Position numbers and translations under genes: made by a program. Of a stretch of DNA of 64,000 bases, positions 56,878 to 64,000 are shown one piece after another; position 1 is the first letter of the stretch, and every line of letters begins with the position of its first letter. The DNA comes from Mimachlamys varia (lineage: Eukaryota > Mollusca > Bivalvia > Pectinida > Pectinidae): positions 16,127,625 through 16,191,624 of the forward strand of contig OX392542.1 in the NCBI GenBank assembly GCA_947623455.1, read 5' to 3'. Below the pieces are notes generated by a model. The model ran no database searches, had not been told where the DNA came from, and worked only from the letters and a program-made list of their open reading frames with translations.

Positions 56878-57119
56878 TATATCCGGTTAGTACCAGTTGT
56901 CGGTTCCTATTATCCTGATTGAATGCCTTTGTATATAGTACTCGTCAGTCGTGTCTACGAGATACATTAATATGGCATTAATCAGTTCTGAGGATTTTCG
57001 TTGAGGTATATGTATATATTTGTGAAGAAGGTGCTGCTGCTACTGCTGCTGCTGCTGCTGATGATGATGATGAGATTCTTCAAAATATTTCTGACAATGA
57101 AAAATTAGTCCTTCACAAG
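56878..57119. repeat. Spacer with (CTG)n/(ATG)n microsatellite
   Basis: A run of CTG then ATG triplets at 57033-57072 (GCTGCTGCTGCTGCTG then ATGATGATGATGATG). The rest is unremarkable. Confidence 0.8.
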
Positions 57120-57268
57120 TGTGTATGGGATTGGAGGTCTAACACGTGTCGCCAGGGGCTGGCCGTAGGTCGGTGATTTTTCTCCTAGTTTTCCGGCTTC
57201 CCCGCCACCACAGCGTGGCGCGTCCGTAAACGACCATTGTCTTTGACGTAAAACACAAACAAACCACA
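57120..57268 (+). mobile_element. MetaSINE-type SINE
   Basis: CGTGTCGCCAGGGGCTGGC + CGTAGGTCGGTGATTTTTC, TTCCGGCTTCCCCGCCACC, GGCGCGTCCGTAAACGACC and a 3' AAAACACAAACAAACC. Diverged but in full order relative to 1-160. The tRNA head is poorly preserved. Confidence 0.7.
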
Positions 57269-57529
57269 CTCCCGCTGCAGGCTGTTGTGTTTCATATAAG
57301 CAAATTGTATACACAAATGCAGATCATATATGTATACTAGCGACAAAATATCACTGTGCCTTATGAGCCTTGAAATGGGACAGACTGATACTGTTAGTAT
57401 ATTACGATGTTGACATCTGGTCTCGAGTCCAATCGATTGTACATTATTTTGTACATGTATGGATAAAGAAGCATACCGCTGTGATCCTGGCCGCCACAGG
57501 GACATGAGAATTATTATCGTCATGTTAGT

Positions 57530-57680
57530 TTGGTCGTATTCATGAAACCATTCTCGTATTCAAGCATGTGCTCCAGTCAGCTTTCTTGTAACTATATTAT
57601 AACTTAAATCTTGTCAAACGATCAAAATACAAAAAAGTCTTTTTTCTCAAATATTTGACTTTTTCCAAAATTTTACACTA
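57530..57680. mobile_element. MITE D, solo partial copy
   Basis: GTCGTATTCATGAAACCATT + CTCGTATTCAAGCATG and CAGTCAGCTTTCTTGTAACT match the left half of MITE D outside any Penelope-like tail. The right half is lost. Confidence 0.55.
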
Positions 57681-57982
57681 TATATATAAGATATGAAGGG
57701 GTAAATACTATCGTTAAAATCGCATTAACTCAACGCCGCAATGTTTTGTTTTTAATTTACGATACGGGTGGCATTATTTTATCAACAATTGATCTAACCA
57801 CCTTATATCACTCGATACACCTCAGAATATGTCGGCATGTACCAACCACAACAAGTCACCGGGCCCCTGTGCTGTCCGTGCGAGAGAATACGATTTTCTT
57901 CTCAAATGCTGATGTATGTTAATGTATGTAAGCTTCTTAGAAGTAAAATATAAAGTACTAAGAGGGTGTTCTTTATTTACAG

Positions 57983-58059
57983 AGTGAAGCGATACCTCAA
58001 AGGCGCAGGTATGGCGGACAAGACAACTTAAACCCTGGTGACGTCACTAAAACTTACAA
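57983..58059 (+). CDS. Candidate internal exon of an unidentified gene
   Basis: A 77-nt block sits between a strong acceptor (TGTTCTTTATTTACAG ending 57982) and a consensus donor (CAA|GTAAGT, GT at 58060). One frame is open throughout: SEAIPQRRRYGGQDNLNPGD + VTKTY, with a partial codon at the end. Another frame starts VKRYLKGAGM but hits TAA. The block has higher G+C than its flanks and sits in DNA without repeats. Phase 0 at the acceptor would leave phase 2 at the donor. I do not recognise the protein. It is the best exon candidate in the window; no neighbouring exon can be assigned. Confidence 0.4.
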
Positions 58060-59310
58060 GTAAGTCATCACTTTACATACAAAACATAGTTTGTGTCGCT
58101 TTTACTGTAATTCACTGTATTTCGTTTTCTCTACAATTCATTGGAATACCAAATATGTTTAAGGTGATTCAATGTACATCACGAAACGCTGCGTTGCAAA
58201 CCATTACAGCTTAGTGGAAATATAGTTACAGATGAATACAGATCCAATATTACTTATCAAACGAACCGACAAATGCATTAGTTTCCATATATTAACCGGA
58301 AATAAACAATAATTAGAGTTTTGAAACCAGTCATGTTTATCAAATGCGGAATACTGCGAACAATGCAATAAATGTTTCTTTTCTTGCGAAAACTTTTATT
58401 ACTGGATGTCTTTTGTTATGTAACGGCATTGACTTCCGGTAGATCTCACGTGACAACCAACATCGCGTCACTGAGCGAGATTTCGTGCGTGATTTGGACC
58501 GATACGGACGTGTTGAACACGTACATGTCTGGTGAGCACATGTTTCTTACCAGAGATAAGACGACGCACGTGTCACGAAGAAGCCCCCGTATCGGGCGGA
58601 GACACGGTCTTGTGACATCCAGTTTTATTTCGTTAGCTAAAACAGATTATTAAGAGACGTACGTTGCCAACTTTCCGCTCCAGAATATTTATTTTGATCA
58701 CATTTTAACTAAGTAAAATGATCAACCAACTCATTCTCTTATTTTGTTTTGTAATCAGAAATGCGTACGAAAACGCCTGAATGGACAAAGGAAATATAAT
58801 AAGTACGACTGTCCACTAACAGGACGCCGTCACCAGTCGGGCTTATAGGTGTCATGTCCATCGCACAGCCCTTTTTTTCATTCGAATTTAACAATTAGTT
58901 ATCAAATAATATCAAATATGTTGGTCATTATAATAAACAGTATTCCCTAATGACCTGATGGCAACTTAACTTTGGTAAGGTTATTTATATAATTATGTAT
59001 ATATAATTAGGATTCGCTGTTATAGATTTATCTATAAAAAATATTTTCATATTACGATTGTCTTGAAACAACGTAACATCATAATTAACGTTGAATGAAT
59101 AGCTATCTATCTTGGTCATGCACATATACTTGAAAATAAAGTGTTCGTAACTGCTTTACTTTGCCAAAAAAATTGAGTAAAATCTAAAGATTCAAAACAG
59201 CCTGACACATGATCGGTTTTATAAAGCTACATTTTATTTACAATAAATCTGGCTAGATTATATAAAATAAAGTGAATTAAAATTAAAAAGATAAGAAAAT
59301 ATCTATAACT
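58060..59310. other. Mostly unassigned; one ORF with a signal-like start
   Basis: Contains a 93-codon plus-strand ORF at 58372-58653. It begins at ATG and has a hydrophobic N-terminus (MFLFLRKLLLLDVFCYVTAL) that could be a signal peptide, with no recognisable domain. G+C is raised at 58430-58620. The rest is AT-rich. Confidence 0.3.
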
Positions 59311-59488
59311 ACAGTAGAACCTTGTTATTTCGAACTCGTATAACTCGATGACTCCGTTAATTCGAAGTATTTTATCAGTCCCGGCAAAGCTTTATACTAG
59401 TGTTAATAGTCCAGTATTTCGAATACTCTGACAACTCGAGTTTTTCCAGTGGTCCAATTGACTTCGAGATAACGAGGTCCGACTTTGT
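59311..59488. mobile_element. Pogo/Tigger-like MITE
   Basis: Left CAGTAGAACCTTGTTATTTC + GAACTCG; right ACTTCGAGATAACGAGGTCC + GAC. Internal AATTCGAAGTATTTTATCAG, CCCGGCAAAGC and TCCAGTGGTCCAATTGAC follow the well-known layout of Tigger/pogo-type non-autonomous elements. About 178 bp, no ORF of its own. Confidence 0.7.
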
Positions 59489-60779
59489 TGTAGCAAAAAG
59501 TGCCGGATTCGACGGGAATGGTGACATTGTTGATAATGTCAAACAGTCGCATTGCGTTTTGTAGACTATAACTACATGTATTGAAATGTAGTCAACAGCA
59601 CTTGTCACAATCTATCGTTTAGGCAATACCAATTTGATTTATTGTTCTTCGGAGAATGAGATTTCGAACTTGGAGCGAGCGAGCGAAATGTTTTTGTTTT
59701 TTCAACTTATCATCTCAACAAGATCTGTGACTATACTATGCCCGCGGGACTATGAATCGTCTAGATATACTTTGTTGATCAAGAGTTGCATCGGGTCTAG
59801 ATTGGAGTTTTGAGTATGTATTAGGCAAGTTTTGATGCCACAAATCTTGATTGCCGTTTGAGAAGTTAATTCAAATTCCACAATTAACACGAAATACTTC
59901 CAATATATGATTTCACCTTTTCCGGATGTTTGCCTACAAGAAGCATACGTGTTTCTACATCTCTCGGAAACGCTTTTCGATTGAACTTCAGTGGGGGGGG
60001 GGGGGGTAACTTCGATATATGTATGGATTCACCAGAATCAAAACGTTTGTATAACCCATTACTATGTAAGTCTGACAAACAATCAAAGACAATCCTCGAC
60101 AAATCCACGTGTTTTGTACGTAACCACACGATGGTCCTACCATGACCTCTTCAGCACTTCCGACGAATAATATGCATGACTAACTTGATCTCAAATGTAC
60201 CGACATCAATTTCCGGTGTGTTCTATATATCCTCCTGAATATGAAACCCTACAAATGAAATTGAAATTGTGTTTTTATTCTGTTTGTGAGATGCAATATA
60301 CGGTCTGTCTGTAATCATATTTTTGTCAGGAAAAACTTAATGTGCAACTATCTTATCTTGAAAATTACATGTCAACATTAAGTGAAATGGTTATTAGCAG
60401 GAAGTATTAGATAAAACTATAATATCATTATATCATACTAGATTGGTAAATGAAGTCGTGGTTTGACCTCGGTATATCTTCCGTCTCGAGTACGAGTTTA
60501 TAAGTTGCCCACTCCTATAGCTTCTCCCAACGGCTACCATTTTACAGAAAGAGACGAGGTTTTTAACTTAAGTGGGTGTCGAAGGTGGTAACATATGAAA
60601 CACTTGTCTGTATTATATTTAGAACAACAATGGGATTGTCTGTGACACGTCCGCATGTAGGGCCAACGCGTTTTAAAAATAAAGTACATTTTGTCACGTG
60701 TGGGAATCACATGGTCCCTACACCTGGAAAAAAACAAATACATCTGTCGCATGTCAGAATCCGTGGTCTACAACGCCGA
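59489..60779. other. No recognised feature
   Basis: AT-rich with a 16-G run at about 59993-60006. Overlapping sense/antisense ORFs at 59884-60145 and 60534-60785 have no domain. Confidence 0.45.
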
Positions 60780-61420
60780 AACTAGGAAGTGATCAACACA
60801 CCGGAACTAGGGAGTGATTAACACACCGGAACTAGGGAGTGATCAGCACAACGGAACCAGGGAGTACACTGAAATGATTGCCACACCGGAAGTAGGGGGC
60901 GCACTTTTATGAGTCAGTTTTAATGGTTGACACGTCGGCTGTAGGGGCGCACGGTTTGTGTTTATGGATAGCACATCGAAACTATGGGGTGCACTTTTTA
61001 AATTATTGGTTAGCACATCCAAAGTAGGGAACGCACTTTGTAAATCAATTGTTAGCTAATCTAAACAAGGCGACGCACTGTTAAAATTGGTGGTTAACAC
61101 GTCGGAACCAAAGGCGAACTGTGACATGTCTTTTTATATAACCATATTTTTATTTGAAGCTTTTATTTACATGACATGTTTCATTACGTATTATAAGCTT
61201 TAATTGTTTTACAATCAGACAAAAGCAAAACAGAAAACAGAAACAAACAAAAAATAGAAATTATACCGACCATTCCTATTGACCAAGCCATTGTCTCTCG
61301 TTTACATAAACTTTCGATTCATCGGAATTATGGAGCGCTGTTTCATGATAGTACTTAAAGGTCATCATAAAAAAGACATCCGGTCACATGTCATCATGAA
61401 CCGGAAATAGGTGGCGCACT
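60780..61420 (+). repeat. Degenerate tandem cluster with CTCF-like cores
   Basis: Starts with three near-identical 26-bp units (CACACCGGAACTAGGGAGTG + ATCAA). It then lengthens to diverged units of 40-70 bp that keep a core like CGGAAGTAGGGGGCGCAC (60887-60904), CGGCTGTAGGGGCGCAC (60936-60952) and GAAACTATGGGGTGCAC. An isolated CCGGAAATAGGTGGCGCAC lies at 61401-61419. The cores fit the right part of the CTCF consensus (SYAGRKGGCRS). Repeat structure is clear; binding is speculative. Confidence 0.6.
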
Positions 61421-64000
61421 GTAACGAACATAATTAACATTTACGGCTCCCATGTCGAACTTAGGGTGTCCTCCTTTTATCAGCATTCACTGACTGTACA
61501 ACAAGAATTTTCGAGATTGAAATATTTGTCTTGTAAACAAAAGGTGTAATATTGTCATTAATCAGTAAGTGTAAGATGAAAAGTGAAGTAATCAACCGCT
61601 AGATTGTTGTCGCGATTAGTCACTTCCTGTCTACCTCGATAGAATGTAGTGTCTGATTGTTTGCTTAGTCTCGTGCAACAAATGTACTTTTAACAGTACG
61701 CTTACATAATTGAGACACTTTGGCTCTAAAAAGAAATAAACATAGAACGGTCCTGACAATTAGCCATTAAATACACTGTCGACTAGCCTCTAACGAGGTA
61801 CAATGTGACTCCGTATCAACTTACATATGTCCGCCCACGCATATGCCCACGTAATATATTCCGAAACCAGCGACATTTATTTTGCCAGAACTAATTTACA
61901 TTTCGGTCGATTAAGACTCGATCTAAGTCGTAATTCTATATTTGTTTAACAATTAACGGCAGTAATACAGCTGTGGTTATTCCTACCACCTTTGCGAAAA
62001 TACGACATTTGCATTTCTGAAATATATTCATTAGATGTGCATTTCAGTGCTGTTTTGTTTTGCACTTATCTTAACTTAAGGAAATGTGCAGTCTTTTAAA
62101 GGGAATAGTTTGTGTTCAGGAAACGTCTTAGATTTCTATACGAACCCATATATCCTATAAATGGACGTTCTAACGCACTGATCAATATCATGAGATGTTT
62201 CCGAACATAGTTTCACCGATCGTAGGATCAGAACCACGTTTTTGTCTAACCCGAAGAAATACTTTTTAACTGCAAAAAGGCACCAACTTATCATTTAAAA
62301 AACTAAATTGAGTCTTAACAGGTTAAGTAGGTCAATGAATTTGGACATTACCCATTTTATTTTATTGTTAAATACAGCTGATTAAAATGTTTTATTGTAT
62401 GATATGGCTTTATTTAAATTAGTTTATACCGATAGGATAAGCAAACGAATTTCCACTGATCAAAACAATTTTTGTCTGATTTATGTTTTCAATAGAGCTT
62501 GGAAGATATGGGTTCATTTGTCAAATGCATCTTGTCATCATGTTCCACCCATCTGAGAACGTATCCGTGCGAGTGTTGGCTGCTTGTATGTTGTTTTTTT
62601 TTTTGTGTTTTTCTAATTAAATAATGAAACATCGTTACAGCCTTCAATCCATTAACTAGTCTATTGACTCGGGTCCCCGCTACATCTGGGAATTTATTGA
62701 ACAGTGTCTGGCTTATGATATATGTTACAGTTCTAAAATCGGTAACACGCTGCTTCAAATGTGACGGAATAAAACACACCATAGACAGATTAATCAAATA
62801 TAATATATTTATGCAAGGTCGTGATTCAACACGTGAAACTTGAAGTATTTTGAAGCAAGCTCATGGTTAACTTTTGCTCGCAAACCTCGGCAAGAATAAC
62901 GTCCAATATCCAGCATTAAACGTATGATCTGAACATAAACAACTAAAAAATCAATTGTTTTAAAATAACTCCTTCGCCAGATCTTCAAGCATTCGTTTAA
63001 GTAGCATCATTGCCCATGTTATTTCCAATGTACATGTATCAAGATCGACCAGATCGAACTTTGATCCCCGTAAGAATGTCCCAGTTCGTTTTATTTTACA
63101 AGCAAGCTACTATATCTCCCTAATTTAGTCTATTTGATGGTTGTGTTACTGTCTATGGTTCCTTTACGTAGGTATTCGACGGGTGTTTTCCCCTGCGTTC
63201 GACTCCAATTAATATACCGACCAAATAAACAAGTACTAGACTAGTATTCATGTTCCACTCATGGGTGTCTTTTAAATGCACGGATTCAATCGATGGCGTT
63301 GGTTTTGGTATTACGTAGGCAGAGCTTTTTGTACTATTTTGATGCAAAAAAAACATACACCTAGATACAACAAAATAGAAACCAATATACTGAATGCAAA
63401 AATCAGGCGAGGGCTAAATCCAAGAATTTTCTCGTCAAGGGGAGACTAAATTACGGATTATCCTGGTCAGGATGGAACAAAATCGACATTTTTCTATTTA
63501 AAGAAAGGACCTGAATTTAGACATTATCCGTATCGGATGTGGTATTTGTTAAAATGCGTCAAGATTAGGACTAAATGCAGGATAATAAACAATTCATTTG
63601 GCATGTAAGATGACTTTTTTCCTCTTTTAAATTGAAATACTCAACAGTATCCAACACTTAGTCACGTGATTATTAAACAGAACAGTGATATGTTATTACC
63701 TCAGTTGTTTAAATAGCCTGTCATGTTCCCCTAACTTAGCGATGGAGTGATTAAGTACGTGATGCCAAGAATGAAGCGTGCATGAATATTAATGCACTGA
63801 AGTTTGCCTACGATTCTATATAATACAGCACGGGTGAGAATGGGTAGCGATATAAACCTCGTCTCTATAGAAACCATCTTAAGATTTTAATTGCTTGTTC
63901 GATCTTCATATTGCCTCTGCATCTCTTGGGTATCACTGCTTCTAATTAGGTTTTAAAATACACCGTCATTTTGCTGAAGAAAGAAAGCTAAATGATGATA
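61421..64000. other. No recognised feature to the end of the window
   Basis: AT-rich. The largest ORF (62489-62797, minus, 102 codons) has no recognised domain. No repeat from elsewhere in the window was matched here, which makes this the longest transposon-poor stretch on the right side. Confidence 0.45.

Noticed and set aside
62489..62797. 102-codon minus-strand ORF
   Set aside because: No domain or supporting signals.

Overview
This window looks like non-coding nuclear DNA from an animal, most likely a marine mollusc and plausibly a bivalve. No prokaryotic gene organisation is visible: there are no long ORFs, operons or ribosome binding sites. The DNA is AT-rich and full of short, decayed ORFs. 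It carries tRNA-derived SINEs with a central domain that I recognise as the MetaSINE/BivaMD type described in bivalves, a mariner transposon, a pogo/Tigger-like element, several MITE families, many minisatellites, and a very abundant retroelement that I assign to the Penelope-like class. The species cannot be fixed from the sequence alone.

The dominant content is one retroelement family. About 23 copies, on both strands, share a ~330 bp 3' segment that ends in nearly the same place (…GACGCTTTGGTATTCTC then T-rich DNA) and are cut off at different 5' points. The longest copy (about 19745-20850, minus strand) runs into a decayed reverse transcriptase with an intact YIDD catalytic box (20011-20760). 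A second repeat family (called R2 here) lies beside these tails at five loci. R2 contains a type I hammerhead ribozyme motif; five recognisable copies of the motif are present, and 19335-19378 and 43204-43244 keep every catalytic-core base. Penelope-like elements are known to carry hammerheads in their pseudo-LTRs, so I read R2 plus tail plus reverse transcriptase as one family. Three tail copies contain the same MITE at the same internal point, which marks a subfamily that spread after the insertion.

Layout: 1-9.2 kb, SINE, R2, tail fragments and a small MITE in otherwise featureless DNA; 10.3-14.1 kb, a 58-bp minisatellite, a 1.03-kb TTAA-flanked element, and a 33-bp minisatellite with higher-order structure; 14.2-21.1 kb, dense retroelement copies including the RT relic; 21.3-24.9 kb, a tandem duplication and a stretch with two unassigned minus-strand ORFs; 24.9-31 kb, more copies and MITEs; 31-37 kb, a SINE, microsatellites, a possible 18-nt microexon and the second 1-kb element; 37-52.2 kb, scattered tails, a T-rich tandem region, and a MITE with perfect 20-bp terminal repeats; 53-57 kb, low-complexity arrays, CTCF-like motifs and a full-length dead mariner; 57-64 kb, a SINE, one well-formed candidate exon (57983-58059), a pogo-like MITE, and a repeat cluster containing CTCF-like cores.

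No complete host gene is supported. If a host gene crosses the window, it does so mainly as intron; 57983-58059 (+) is the best exon candidate.
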